NCBI GenBank assembly: GCA_009937625.1
Contig: JAACFA010000001.1
Location: forward strand, 1 to 40,496
Direction of reading: 5' to 3'
DNA length: 40,496 nt
Source: Gammaproteobacteria bacterium
GTDB taxonomy: Bacteria > Pseudomonadota > Gammaproteobacteria > GCA-001735895
The notes beneath the pieces were generated by a model. The model made no database searches. It was not told where the DNA came from and was given only the letters and a program-made list of their open reading frames with translations. This document shows positions 15,518 to 23,834 of the stretch, piece by piece (the stretch's first letter is position 1; each line of letters begins with the position of its first letter). Both the position numbers and the translations under genes were made by a program.

Positions 15518-16723
15518 CTAGGTTCGGCACAGCGCGTAAACCGACTGCGGTTCGGCAATACCTTTCATCTGGTGCTCGCCGAGAAATTCGGCGGGCGTTT
15601 CTATCGCTTCCGCAAACCTCTTCGAGAACAGGATGTCGCAGCCCAGCTCCTTGGTCAGCGATTCGAGTCGCGCGGTGCGGTTGACCGCGGGACCCATTAC
15701 GGTGAAATCCAGACGATCCGGTGCGCCGACATTGCCATAGATCACCTCGCCGACGTTGAGGCCGACGCCGAACTGGATTTCCGGCAGTTTATGACGCCGC
15801 CTTTGATGGTTGATGGTATCGACCGTCGTTTGCGCGTCGATGGCCGCGTCGAGCGCCGCCTGGCAGGCGCTGCGCCCACAGGTTTTGTCATCGATCGGGA
15901 ACACGATCAGCATCGCGTCACCGATGAAGCGCAGTATTTCGCCACCCTGGGCGGTGACCGCGGCCGAGACGAATTCGAAGTACTCGTTCAGCATTTCCAG
16001 CACTTGCGCGGCGGGCAGGGTTTCGGTCAGGTGGGTGAAGTCACGCAGATCGCTGAACCAGAGCGCGGCATTGATGGTATCGGCATCGCCGCGCTTGATC
16101 ATGCCGGCGAGGACTTTTTCGCTGGTGCGCTTGCCCAAATAGGTGTTCATCAGCGAACGCGCCAGGTAGCGCAGGGCGTGAACTTCGATCACCGGGGCGA
16201 GGTAGTCCCTGATGCGGCGAAAACTCTCGACGTCGGCATCGGTGAAACCGCCTGCGCGCTTGGTGCAGATGATGATCGCGGCGCCGGGCTCGGCGACTTC
16301 ACCGAACAACACGGGCAGCGCGAGGTAATCGGTGTATCCGTCCTCGGCCAGTTCGGTGTAGGCGCGATGCGCATCCTCCGGCAGTTGATCGAGCCGCCGA
16401 TGCACGCGTTTATGGGTTTCGAATATAGCCTGTAACGGGCTGCCGATATATCGCTCGCTCTTGCGTACGCTGTGCTCGGCATTGAGTGGCCGGGTGAGAT
16501 CGGTCGATTTCTCCCAGATCTCGGAGGTCGCGACCAGCTGCGGATTGAGCGTTAGCAGCGACAGCAGCAGACGGTCTATCGCGGCGCCGTGATGATTCAT
16601 GGTATGCGCGAGTTGATGCACGAATCGATTGGTGCTCTCGATCCGGCGGCCCTCGGAAAAAATCCAGTCGATGATCCCCTGGGTAGAGCAGGGCGGGATG
16701 GCTGGAAGTGTTTGTGTCGACAT
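15518..16723 (-). CDS. Class III adenylate/guanylate cyclase
   Basis: 401 residues. The C-terminal cyclase domain (~215-395) has both metal aspartates, FSDLRDFT (Asp225) and FIGDAML (Asp269), and the transition-state segment VMGPAVNRTARLE. The N-terminal ~200 residues look like a GAF-type sensory domain (ALPVLFGEVAEPGAAIIICTK). No transmembrane segment or signal peptide is visible. Substrate choice between ATP and GTP cannot be settled by eye. The start codon overlaps the stop of the upstream EamA gene (TAATG), so both are probably on one transcript. The kinase at 10161 has a CNB domain but lacks the key Arg, so it is not an obvious target. Confidence 0.88.
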   Translation of the reverse strand: MSTQTLPAIPPCSTQGIIDWIFSEGRRIESTNRFVHQLAHTMNHHGAAIDRLLLSLLTLNPQLVATSEIWEKSTDLTRPLNAEHSVRKSERYIGSPLQAIFETHKRVHRRLDQLPEDAHRAYTELAEDGYTDYLALPVLFGEVAEPGAAIIICTKRAGGFTDADVESFRRIRDYLAPVIEVHALRYLARSLMNTYLGKRTSEKVLAGMIKRGDADTINAALWFSDLRDFTHLTETLPAAQVLEMLNEYFEFVSAAVTAQGGEILRFIGDAMLIVFPIDDKTCGRSACQAALDAAIDAQTTVDTINHQRRRHKLPEIQFGVGLNVGEVIYGNVGAPDRLDFTVMGPAVNRTARLESLTKELGCDILFSKRFAEAIETPAEFLGEHQMKGIAEPQSVYALCRT

Positions 16724-17616
16724 TAGTCGGCGGCCTCGGGTAGTAGCGATGCGACTCGATTTCGTTTTTTCTCGGTCGAAACCAGGATGATACCCGAAAC
16801 TACGATGATGGTGGCACCCGCGATCATCGTCAGCGTCGGTTTATCCCCCCAGATCAGGTAGCCATAAACGATGGCGATTAGAATACTGATGTACTTGAAC
16901 GGGCTGATAAAGGAAAGTTCACCCAGTCGGCTGCCGATAATCAAAAACAGGTAACCGCAGTAGAGCACCGCGCCGAGGCCGAAAAACCACAGGTACCATG
17001 ACAGTTCGGCCTCGCCCCAGCCCTGGTAGAGGGAATAAAGCCCGCCGCCCAGCATGACTATCCAGGCATTGGTAAAGGCAACCTGGGAAGAGGCAATGTC
17101 ATGCGGTACGAAACGAATCGCGATATCGCGTAGCGCGACGAAGAAAGCGCAGATTACCGGGAAGATAACTGCCCCGGAGGCCGACTCGGCAAAAGGATTC
17201 GTGATCAACATTACGCCGGCGAAGCCGACCAGTATTACCAGCCAGCGTTCCGGCCCGACGTTTTCCCCGAGTAACGGCGCGGCCAGCAATGCCAGGAATA
17301 TGGGCGACGCGAAGCCCAGTGTCGACGCCACCGCGATCGGCAGCATCGACAGGCCGGTTAGAAATGCCAGCGTGGCGCATAGCTCGAACAGGGCCCGCAG
17401 CAGGTTCCAGCGGTGCAGCGTCTGGCGGTTGAAAACCGGCTGGCGTCGGTATTTCATGACCAGCGCAAAAATCAGGCAGATGATGGCGCCACGCAAAAAC
17501 ATGATCTGCCCGACGTTGAACACCTGGGTGATATGCTTGACGATGGCGTCGTTGGTGGTAATCATCGACATCGCGATGACCACGAACAGCGCTGCTTTCA
17601 GATTGTTGAATTCCAA
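16723..17616 (-). CDS. EamA/DMT-family permease
   Basis: 297 residues with about ten hydrophobic helices in two EamA repeats (for example IMFLRGAIICLIFALVM and ISPFKYISILIAIVYGYLIWGD), the pattern of the drug/metabolite transporter superfamily. The start is TTG 17616; no ATG fits before the first helix. The upstream sequence is taken over by AATATTGC-GTCATCCCC repeats and a MITE-like element, so the native promoter may be displaced. It overlaps the cyclase start by one base. The substrate is unknown. Confidence 0.82.
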   Translation of the reverse strand: MEFNNLKAALFVVIAMSMITTNDAIVKHITQVFNVGQIMFLRGAIICLIFALVMKYRRQPVFNRQTLHRWNLLRALFELCATLAFLTGLSMLPIAVASTLGFASPIFLALLAAPLLGENVGPERWLVILVGFAGVMLITNPFAESASGAVIFPVICAFFVALRDIAIRFVPHDIASSQVAFTNAWIVMLGGGLYSLYQGWGEAELSWYLWFFGLGAVLYCGYLFLIIGSRLGELSFISPFKYISILIAIVYGYLIWGDKPTLTMIAGATIIVVSGIILVSTEKKRNRVASLLPEAAD

Positions 17617-17650
17617 AATATTGCCGTCATCCCCAATATTGCGTCATCCC
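17617..17650. repeat. Tandem copies of AATATTGC-GTCATCCCC
   Basis: AATATTGCCGTCATCCCC is followed directly by AATATTGCGTCATCCCC. The second copy runs into the left terminus of the 91-bp inverted-repeat element. It may be a partial duplication of the element end or a remnant of repeated insertion. Confidence 0.45.
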
Positions 17651-17733
17651 CGCGAAAGCGGGGATCTTGTATCAATTGGTAGCTGCTTTATACAAGATTC
17701 GCGCTGGGCCGCATAGGCTTGCGCGGGAATGAC
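17643..17733. repeat. 91-bp MITE-like palindromic element
   Basis: The ends GTCATCCCCGCG (17643-17654) and CGCGGGAATGAC (17722-17733) are inverted repeats matching 11 of 12. A local hairpin CCCCGC-GAAA-GCGGGG lies at the left end. Inside, GATCTTGTAT (17663-17672) pairs with ATACAAGATT (17690-17699), 9 of 10. The GTCATNCCCGCGAAAGCGGGNATC motif is a widespread proteobacterial intergenic repeat. The nested inverted-repeat layout without coding capacity fits a non-autonomous element. It lies between the EamA and hydrolase genes. Confidence 0.7.
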
Positions 17734-17762
17734 TCTTGTAAAATTAAATATGCCTATTGGCT

Positions 17763-18542
17763 TTAAGCCTTGACTGTCTCGAGTAGGAAGTTCCGCAGGT
17801 GCGGCAATACCTGGTCGCTGGCCTCGATCATCAAGGAGTGTTTGAGTCCCGGCAGAATAACCAGGCGCGAATCGGGAAGCTGCTCGTGTATGAACCGGTT
17901 CAGCCGAGGGTTGCATCCGCCGTCGAATTCACCGGTCAGCACCAGGCAGGGGCGTTCGATTTCGTGCAGCCATGGCGCCATCTCGGTGGTCGCGTAAATC
18001 CAGAAAACGCTCAGGAAAACATCGGGCGGGGTGTCTTTTACCTGCTGTAGCCTGGCTTCGATCAACTCGGGATGCCGTTGCATGAAGGCGTCGGTAAACC
18101 AGCGCGCAACGAAAGTGCCGAGGGTTTCGCCAATACCGTTTTGTTCCATGGCGTCGCCCACGGCTTTCAGCCTGGCGCGATCGTCCTCGGTACGCCCAGC
18201 CGCCGTACTGAGCAGGCCGACGCTGAGCGTATGTTCGGGGTAGGCGCGCGCGTAAGCCGGGCCGATCATGCCGCCCAGCGAATGGCCGACGACGTGAATT
18301 TTGTCGTGACCGAGTTTCTGCCGCAGCGCCTCGAGATCGTCGACCAGGTCGTCGAGCGCATAGGGTGTCGGCGGCACCGGGCTCTCGCCGTGGCCACGCA
18401 GGTCATAGCTGACGCAGGTGAAATCCTGCTGCAGTCCCGCGATCAATTCATCCCAGGTGGTCTTGCGCGAGCCGATGCCGTGCACCAGGTAGAGCGCGGG
18501 CCCCTGGCCCTCGATGCGATAACTGACATCTACTGCCGCCAT
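17763..18542 (-). CDS. Alpha/beta-fold hydrolase
   Basis: 259 residues, cytosolic. The oxyanion strand LVHGIGSRKTTWD, the nucleophile elbow GHSLGG (Ser88), an acid in LTGEFDGGCN and the histidine in GLKHSLMIE give a full catalytic triad. The length and SYDLRGHGESP segment match small esterases, 3-oxoadipate-enol-lactonase-like enzymes and haloperoxidase-like relatives. It starts 6 bp after the luciferase-like gene on the same strand, so the pair likely acts on one substrate, for example an ester produced by flavin-dependent oxidation (inference). Confidence 0.82.
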   Translation of the reverse strand: MAAVDVSYRIEGQGPALYLVHGIGSRKTTWDELIAGLQQDFTCVSYDLRGHGESPVPPTPYALDDLVDDLEALRQKLGHDKIHVVGHSLGGMIGPAYARAYPEHTLSVGLLSTAAGRTEDDRARLKAVGDAMEQNGIGETLGTFVARWFTDAFMQRHPELIEARLQQVKDTPPDVFLSVFWIYATTEMAPWLHEIERPCLVLTGEFDGGCNPRLNRFIHEQLPDSRLVILPGLKHSLMIEASDQVLPHLRNFLLETVKA

Positions 18543-18548
18543 CCTCGG

Positions 18549-19583
18549 CTAACCCGTCCTGGCGACCGGCTGCTCGCCAAAATGCGGCATGACCTCCTCG
18601 GCGAAACACTGGATGGACTCGAGTATTTCGGCCTGTTCGACTCCGAAATTGATGTTCATGATGAATCGGTCGACTCCGGCCTCGGCGTAGGGCGCGAGCT
18701 TATCGATCATTTCGGATGGGGTGCAAATGGTCAGGTTCTCGGCCGTCTGTTCGAGCGTCATCTTGCGTGGCAGCGGTTTGATCATGCCGTTTTCGACAAT
18801 CCCGGGGCCGGTAAAGACATTGTCGAAGCGGCTGTAATAATCGTGCGCCATCTGGATTTTACGGTTGCGGTCGGCGTCGCTGTGAGACAGGAAGGTAACC
18901 CGAGACAGCGACAGGGTCTGGTGCGCACCGACCGCGCCGAGTTCCTGCTTGGCGCGGGTGAAGGCGCCTACCTGATCCAGCATATGCTGGTGGTCGCCGG
19001 ACAGCGGCGTAGTCTGAATGTGAAAGCCGCGTTTGGTGCACGCGTATATGGCTTCTGGCGCCAGCACCGCCATCATGATCGGAATCTCGCTTACCGGACG
19101 CGGCATGATCGTCAGCGGCTCGAACTGGTAATACTTACCATCCCAGGAAACCTCTTCCTGCGCCAGCAGCGCCTGCAGCAGGTTCAACGATTCGTCGAAT
19201 TTTTCGCGACTGATTTCGAGCGGAACTCCCATGCGATCCATTTCGAAGCCGAAGGCACCGCGGCCGACGCCGACCATTAGCCGATGGTCGGTGAAGATAT
19301 CCGCGCACACCAGTTCGCCGGCAAGCACGCGCATGTCGTGCAGTGGCAGCACCGAGACGGCAGTAACGATTTTGATCTTCTGTGTCAGGCTGGCGATCTT
19401 GACCGCGAACTGCAGCGGCGCCGGCATCATCAGGATATTGAGTAAATGGTGCTCGGTGATAGCGACGGATTCGTAACCGCATCGATCGGCACAGCGGGCC
19501 TGCTCCAGCATGTCGGCATAGACGCGATCGCCGCCGTAGGATTTATCCGGATAGTAAGCCGAAAGCTGAATACTGAAACGCAT
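18549..19583 (-). CDS. Luciferase-like (LLM-class) flavin-dependent oxidoreductase
   Basis: 344 residues from ATG 19583, chosen because MRFSIQLSAYYP begins the conserved first strand; the track's start adds 11 unlikely residues. LLM features are YESVAITEHHLLN, IVTAVSVLPLHDMRVLAGELVCADIFTDHRLMVGVGRG and LLQALLAQEEVSWDGKYYQF. These enzymes use reduced flavin and O2 to oxidise aldehydes, sulfonates or other small molecules. No flavin reductase is adjacent. It forms a two-gene unit with the hydrolase 6 bp downstream. Confidence 0.85.
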   Translation of the reverse strand: MRFSIQLSAYYPDKSYGGDRVYADMLEQARCADRCGYESVAITEHHLLNILMMPAPLQFAVKIASLTQKIKIVTAVSVLPLHDMRVLAGELVCADIFTDHRLMVGVGRGAFGFEMDRMGVPLEISREKFDESLNLLQALLAQEEVSWDGKYYQFEPLTIMPRPVSEIPIMMAVLAPEAIYACTKRGFHIQTTPLSGDHQHMLDQVGAFTRAKQELGAVGAHQTLSLSRVTFLSHSDADRNRKIQMAHDYYSRFDNVFTGPGIVENGMIKPLPRKMTLEQTAENLTICTPSEMIDKLAPYAEAGVDRFIMNINFGVEQAEILESIQCFAEEVMPHFGEQPVARTG

Positions 19584-19808
19584 GTCTGACCCGCATCGAT
19601 TACCCGATCGGGGCATTGTGCAATAGCGCTTGCGATTTGACTATTGAAAATTCCTGGCGACGCCAGCCCTGAATACCAGACTTCCGGTAATGATGCCGGA
19701 TGAGGAAAATCCGCCCTCTAGCGTCATCCCGGTCCGATTTGATGCATATCATGCAGCTGATAAAGTTTTTCTTTAAAATCGAACCAGATTCGGAGACGGA
19801 ATTGAGAT
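19584..19808 (+). promoter_or_regulatory. Upstream region of the V-type ATPase operon
   Basis: The 225-bp spacer between the leftward LLM gene and the ATPase operon must hold both promoters. At 19739-19757 TTGATGCATATCATGCAG contains the palindromic core TGCAT-ATC-ATGCA, and TTGATG with the downstream GATAAAGT could serve as -35/-10 elements. TCCGG-TAATGATG-CCGGA (about 19682-19700) is a further small inverted repeat. The exact start site is not established. Confidence 0.3.
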
Positions 19809-20135
19809 ATGGGCGATTCGTTGAAAGACTTGCTGGAAGCCGAGGCCGAGGCCGAGGCGATCGTCACCGCGGGCGAAAACGAGCGCGATCAAATCATTCA
19901 AAAGGCGCTCGACGATGCGCTGGATATGGAGCGTCAATTCAAGGATCGCCTGCCTGAAATGCAGCAATCGTTTATCGATAAGGCGCAGGAACGCGCGGCG
20001 CAAACCATAGCCGAAATGAAGCTGCGCTACGATGAGCGCAACAAGACGCTGCGTGAGCTCGCCGACAAACACGAAAAGGAAGCGCTGGATCGGGCCATCG
20101 AATTGATTCTGACTGGCGAATCGAAGGTTTCATGA
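19809..20135 (+). CDS. V-type ATPase subunit G/H (peripheral stalk)
   Basis: 108 residues, almost entirely charged and helical with Ala/Glu/Arg heptads (LEAEAEAEAIVTAGENERDQIIQ, then QERAAQTIAEMKLRY). This coiled-coil pattern, small size and place at the head of an ATPase operon fit subunit G/H (AhaH, NtpF), which pairs with subunit E to form the peripheral stalk. Sequence alone is weak evidence; the operon context is decisive. The stop overlaps the subunit C start as ATGA. Confidence 0.8.
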   Translation: MGDSLKDLLEAEAEAEAIVTAGENERDQIIQKALDDALDMERQFKDRLPEMQQSFIDKAQERAAQTIAEMKLRYDERNKTLRELADKHEKEALDRAIELILTGESKVS

Positions 20136-21157
20136 GCGGTTTTTCCAGCGTGTACCTGGACACCCGGCTCACGGTTCTTGCCAGGCGTCTGTTCAGTTTC
20201 GAGCAATTGATCGATTTCATCGAGTTCGACCTCGAACGCATTCTGACGCAGGTCAGGCGACATACCGGCTACGACTATACGGTCGACCATTCCAACCCGC
20301 GATTGATCGAGGGTCAGCTGACTAATCACGCGCTGGACGAGTTCCTGATCCTGATCCGGCCTTTTTCCGGTAGCGAAAGGCGTTTTTTGCAGTTTGCGAT
20401 TCGCTGGTTCGAACTGGTCAATCTCAAGGTTTTGATTCGCGGTAAGTTCAATGCAATCGACAATGACTTGATCGAGAGGCAACTGATCGATTTGCGCAAG
20501 TTCGCCGATTTGCCGATCAAGCAGCTGCTCGAAACCGATGATCCCTATGAAATGTTGCGGCTGCTCGAAACCACGGTCTATGGCGGCATCGTGCGCCCGG
20601 CAAGGCGCATGTACGAGGAACACGGTAATGACCTGTTTCTGCTGGATGCGACCATTGACCGCAGCTTTTTTATCGACCTGCACCATCACGCCCGGTTCCT
20701 GGGCAGGGAGGATGCCAGGAACGTCGGGCAGGTGCTGGGTAACTTGCTGGATCGTTTCAATTTGCTATGGCTGTTGCGCTACCGTTTTTCCTACGGACTG
20801 TCACCGGCAAGATCCTTTTACCTGCTTACCAAGACCGGCAACCGCCTGCATTCGGCGCAATTGCTGCGACTGGCCAGGCTGGATAGCGTCGAGGAAGTCG
20901 TCGCCGAACTGCCCCGGCAGTATCGGCAATTGCTGGCAAGCGTGGGCAGTATCTCTGATATGGAAACGGTGATGGAGTACCACAGCCTGTCGCTTGCCGC
21001 GAAAGCGCTGTACCGGCTCCCCAATCTGCTGTCGCGCACCTTTTCTTATATCGTGCTGCGCGAGGCCGAGGTGCGGTTTTTGCAGGCGCTGATCAAGGGC
21101 AAGCAGCTTGGCTTCGAGAATGATTTGATCAGGCAGGCAGTCGGAGGTCGCGCCTGA
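20132..21157 (+). CDS. V-type ATPase subunit C (d-like, AC39)
   Basis: 341 residues, soluble and helical, with the repeated three-part layout of subunit C/d. Typical segments are SVYLDTRLTVLARRLFSFEQLIDF at the N-terminus, RWFELVNLKVLIRGK in the centre and EAEVRFLQALIKGKQLGFENDLI at the C-terminus. The family forms the socket joining the central shaft to the proteolipid ring. The gene lies between G/H and I and overlaps both (ATGA before, TGATG after). Confidence 0.88.
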   Translation: MSGFSSVYLDTRLTVLARRLFSFEQLIDFIEFDLERILTQVRRHTGYDYTVDHSNPRLIEGQLTNHALDEFLILIRPFSGSERRFLQFAIRWFELVNLKVLIRGKFNAIDNDLIERQLIDLRKFADLPIKQLLETDDPYEMLRLLETTVYGGIVRPARRMYEEHGNDLFLLDATIDRSFFIDLHHHARFLGREDARNVGQVLGNLLDRFNLLWLLRYRFSYGLSPARSFYLLTKTGNRLHSAQLLRLARLDSVEEVVAELPRQYRQLLASVGSISDMETVMEYHSLSLAAKALYRLPNLLSRTFSYIVLREAEVRFLQALIKGKQLGFENDLIRQAVGGRA

Positions 21158-23037
21158 TGTGGTCTGCACCGCAAGAGATGAGCAAGATCGGTTTATACAT
21201 GGTCGACGCCGATGCGCAGAAGGCCGCGATGGCGCTGGCGCGGATGGCGGTGTTGCATCCGTTGCAGGGGCCCGATGGCGAGGCGCTGCCGGAGAACCCC
21301 GCGGCGCCTTACCACGAGGTTTACCATGACCTTAATTCGCGGTTTGGCAAAATTTCCGGCTTTATCCGGAAACCGCTTGGGGCTGCGCCGGAATCGACCG
21401 GGGTGGTAACGCTGGATCGATTACAGGCGCTCGATCAACAGCTGAAAGCACTTTGGGCGCAGATCTCGGCGCTCGAGGAGCAAATTCGTCGACAAAACGA
21501 AAAGATCGCCGCGATCCGGCAACTCGCTAACAGCCTGCAGAAATTCACCTCGCTGGACCTGGACCTGGGTCGATTGCGCCGCCAGGGCAGGTTCCTGCGT
21601 ATTGCCGTCGGCACGATTCCCGCTGAAAACTTCGACCAGCTGCGGCGCGCGCTATCGTTAACGAATTTCCTGATCAAGAGGTTTTATTCGAGTGAGGGCA
21701 TCAATCATGTCGTCCTGTTCGGGCCGAGTCAGCATCGGGAGGAAGTGCAGGATCTGCTGCAATCCGCCGATTTCCGCGGGCTGGCTGTTCCGCAGGAGTT
21801 TAGCGGCAGTCCCACCCAGTTGCAGGCCGACCTCGATCGACAGAGCGGGGAGGCCGAGGCGGGTCTGAAGAGCCAGCAGCAGGAACTATACGATCTGATC
21901 GATGCCAACCTGGAGAGGTTACGACTGGCGCGGGATGCACTGTTGCTGGCGCAGCCTTACGCTAGCCTGGGGACAGTGCTCAAGGGCCGGGGAGGGCTGG
22001 TGTATCTGCAGGGCTGGGTGCCGGCACATCGCCAGGACGAAATCAGGCAACAACTTGCAGGGCATCTGGAGTATCCGTTCCGGCTCGAGTTTTCGGAACC
22101 CGGGCAGCAGGACTTCGATCGGGTGCCGTCGTTGTTGAAAAAATCATGGTTACTGCAGCCATTCCAGGGGCTGGTCAAAAATTTTGGCATGCCGGGTTAC
22201 CGTGAAGTCGATCCCAGCGCTTTGTTCGCGCTCAGTTACTTGCTCATGTTCGGCATGATGTTCGGTGACATCGGTCACGGAGCGGTTATCGCGCTCGCGA
22301 GCCTGCTGTTTGTCCGGTCATACCCTGGCGTCACCATCGTCGGGGTGCTCGCCGGGATGTCATCGATCCTGTTCGGATTTGTTTATGGCAGCCTGTTCGG
22401 TTACGAGCACGTGGTGCCGGCGCTCTGGATGTCGCCGATGCATGATCCGGTGCAGGTACTGGTGCTGGCGGTATTCTGGGGTGCCGGGTTTATCGTGATC
22501 GCCAACCTGCTCGCGATTCGAAATTTTTTCGCCGCGGGGCAGCTCGAACAGGCTTATTTCAGCGGCAAGGGGCTCGCCGGTTTGCTGTTCTACCTGGCAG
22601 CTTTCTACGCTGCCTACCAGGTGGCGGCAAATGGCCGTTTTGGATGGCTGGAGGCCCTGGCGATGACAGCACCGATGGCCGTGATCGTGTATTTTAACTG
22701 GCGCCAGTCCAGTGGCGGGCTGGTCGAACGTATTCTCGTCGTGTTTATCGAGGGGCTCGAGCATATCATCAGCAACGTGTCGGGCACGCTGTCCTTTTTA
22801 CGGGTTGCGGCCTTTAGCCTGAACCATATCGCCCTGGCCGCGGCGGTTTTCGCCATCGCCGGTATGCTGGGCAACTTTGGTCACGGGCTTACGGTCGTGC
22901 TGGGCAATATCTTTATCATCGTGCTGGAGGGTGCCATCGTTGCCATCCAGTGTTTACGGCTCGAGTACTACGAAGGTTTTTCTCGTTTCTTCAACGGCAA
23001 GGGACGGGCGTTCGAGCCTCTGAAATTAGAAACTTAA
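21157..23037 (+). CDS. V-type ATPase subunit I (a-like stator)
   Basis: 626 residues. The N-terminal ~330 residues are soluble and helical with coiled-coil stretches (about 85-125). The C-terminal half carries about seven to eight helices. The conserved FGMMFGDIGHG motif is present, and the ion-path arginine lies in LSFLRVAAFSLNH (about Arg549); a second conserved Arg is in CLRLEYYEGF (about Arg601). Subunit I supplies the half-channels along the proteolipid ring. GGAG lies upstream and the start overlaps the subunit C stop by one base. The length is normal for bacterial forms. Confidence 0.92.
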   Translation: MWSAPQEMSKIGLYMVDADAQKAAMALARMAVLHPLQGPDGEALPENPAAPYHEVYHDLNSRFGKISGFIRKPLGAAPESTGVVTLDRLQALDQQLKALWAQISALEEQIRRQNEKIAAIRQLANSLQKFTSLDLDLGRLRRQGRFLRIAVGTIPAENFDQLRRALSLTNFLIKRFYSSEGINHVVLFGPSQHREEVQDLLQSADFRGLAVPQEFSGSPTQLQADLDRQSGEAEAGLKSQQQELYDLIDANLERLRLARDALLLAQPYASLGTVLKGRGGLVYLQGWVPAHRQDEIRQQLAGHLEYPFRLEFSEPGQQDFDRVPSLLKKSWLLQPFQGLVKNFGMPGYREVDPSALFALSYLLMFGMMFGDIGHGAVIALASLLFVRSYPGVTIVGVLAGMSSILFGFVYGSLFGYEHVVPALWMSPMHDPVQVLVLAVFWGAGFIVIANLLAIRNFFAAGQLEQAYFSGKGLAGLLFYLAAFYAAYQVAANGRFGWLEALAMTAPMAVIVYFNWRQSSGGLVERILVVFIEGLEHIISNVSGTLSFLRVAAFSLNHIALAAAVFAIAGMLGNFGHGLTVVLGNIFIIVLEGAIVAIQCLRLEYYEGFSRFFNGKGRAFEPLKLET

Positions 23038-23061
23038 ATCAATGGATAATCGGAGCATACC

Positions 23062-23508
23062 ATGACGATTTTGACTTTCCTGCTGAGCGCGAGTGCGCTG
23101 GGTATCTTGTTATCCGGGATCTACTTCATGATTTATCCCGAGTCCGCCCATCGGCTGACGCCACGCTGGATGAAAACCGGCGTTGCAGTCAATCTACTAC
23201 TGTTTGTCCTGGGTATTGGCGCCTTCCTGATCGGTGGCGTCAACGAAGTCATGGCGGCGGAGACTGGTACGGAGGGTAATACCGAGATTAGCCTGGGGCT
23301 CGGGCTGGCGTTGATCGGTATCGGCCTGCCGACCGCGTTGGCGACGATTGGGGCCGGTATCGCGGTAAGTTCGGTGGGATCCGCGTCGCTTGCCGTAATC
23401 GCCGAGAAGCCGGAACTGTTCGGCCGCACCCTGATTTACCTGGGGCTGGCCGAGGGTATCGCCATTTACGGGCTGGTGGTCAGTATCCTGTTGCTGGGCA
23501 AAATTTGA
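23062..23508 (+). CDS. V-type ATPase proteolipid subunit K
   Basis: 148 residues with four hydrophobic segments (about 3-24, 40-60, 76-103, 118-147). The last two form a c-type hairpin with small-residue helices (LATIGAGIAVSSVGSASLAV) and the ion-binding glutamate in LAEGIAIYG (Glu131). The first pair does not look like a duplicated c-hairpin: it has no matching Gly/Ala helix or carboxylate, and the linker (MAAETGTEGN) resembles a cleaved leader end. The protein is thus probably a single-hairpin proteolipid with a two-helix N-terminal addition. It lies between subunits I and F, as expected. Confidence 0.9.
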   Translation: MTILTFLLSASALGILLSGIYFMIYPESAHRLTPRWMKTGVAVNLLLFVLGIGAFLIGGVNEVMAAETGTEGNTEISLGLGLALIGIGLPTALATIGAGIAVSSVGSASLAVIAEKPELFGRTLIYLGLAEGIAIYGLVVSILLLGKI

Positions 23509-23834
23509 TGAAGATCATCGCCATCGGCAACTCGGCCCTGATGGATGGCTTCGCGCTGCTCGGCATCGAGACCTACGCCGACGCGAGTGCCGATGAAATC
23601 AATGCCGTGCTTACCGACTTGGTGCACGAGCGCGAGCGGGCGCTGGTTTACCTGCAACAGGATTTGATAAGTGCCGAGATACCGATGATTCAGCATTTGC
23701 GCATCAAGGGCGGCTCGATTCTGATCTGTGAAATTCCCGATCTGCAGACAGCGAACGATTACCAGCCGGAGGTCGAAAAACTGATTGGACGGGTGCTCGG
23801 CAGCTCGGCGCTGGAGGGTCAGATTGGCCACTGA
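23508..23834 (+). CDS. V-type ATPase subunit F (central shaft)
   Basis: 108 residues from ATG 23508; the track's TTG three bases earlier is unnecessary. The start overlaps the subunit K stop as TGATG. The fold is alpha/beta with MKIIAIGNSALMDGFALLGIETY, IPMIQHLRIKGGSILICEIP and a C-terminal helix, as in subunit F, which binds subunit D in the rotating shaft. Its end overlaps the subunit E start by 11 bp. Confidence 0.85.
   Translation: MKIIAIGNSALMDGFALLGIETYADASADEINAVLTDLVHERERALVYLQQDLISAEIPMIQHLRIKGGSILICEIPDLQTANDYQPEVEKLIGRVLGSSALEGQIGH

Noticed and set aside
15278-16435. 385-residue plus-strand ORF
   Set aside because: Overlaps the end of the desaturase gene and is antisense to the cyclase.
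18072-19280. 402-residue plus-strand ORF
   Set aside because: Antisense shadow of the hydrolase and luciferase-like genes; no domain or start signal.
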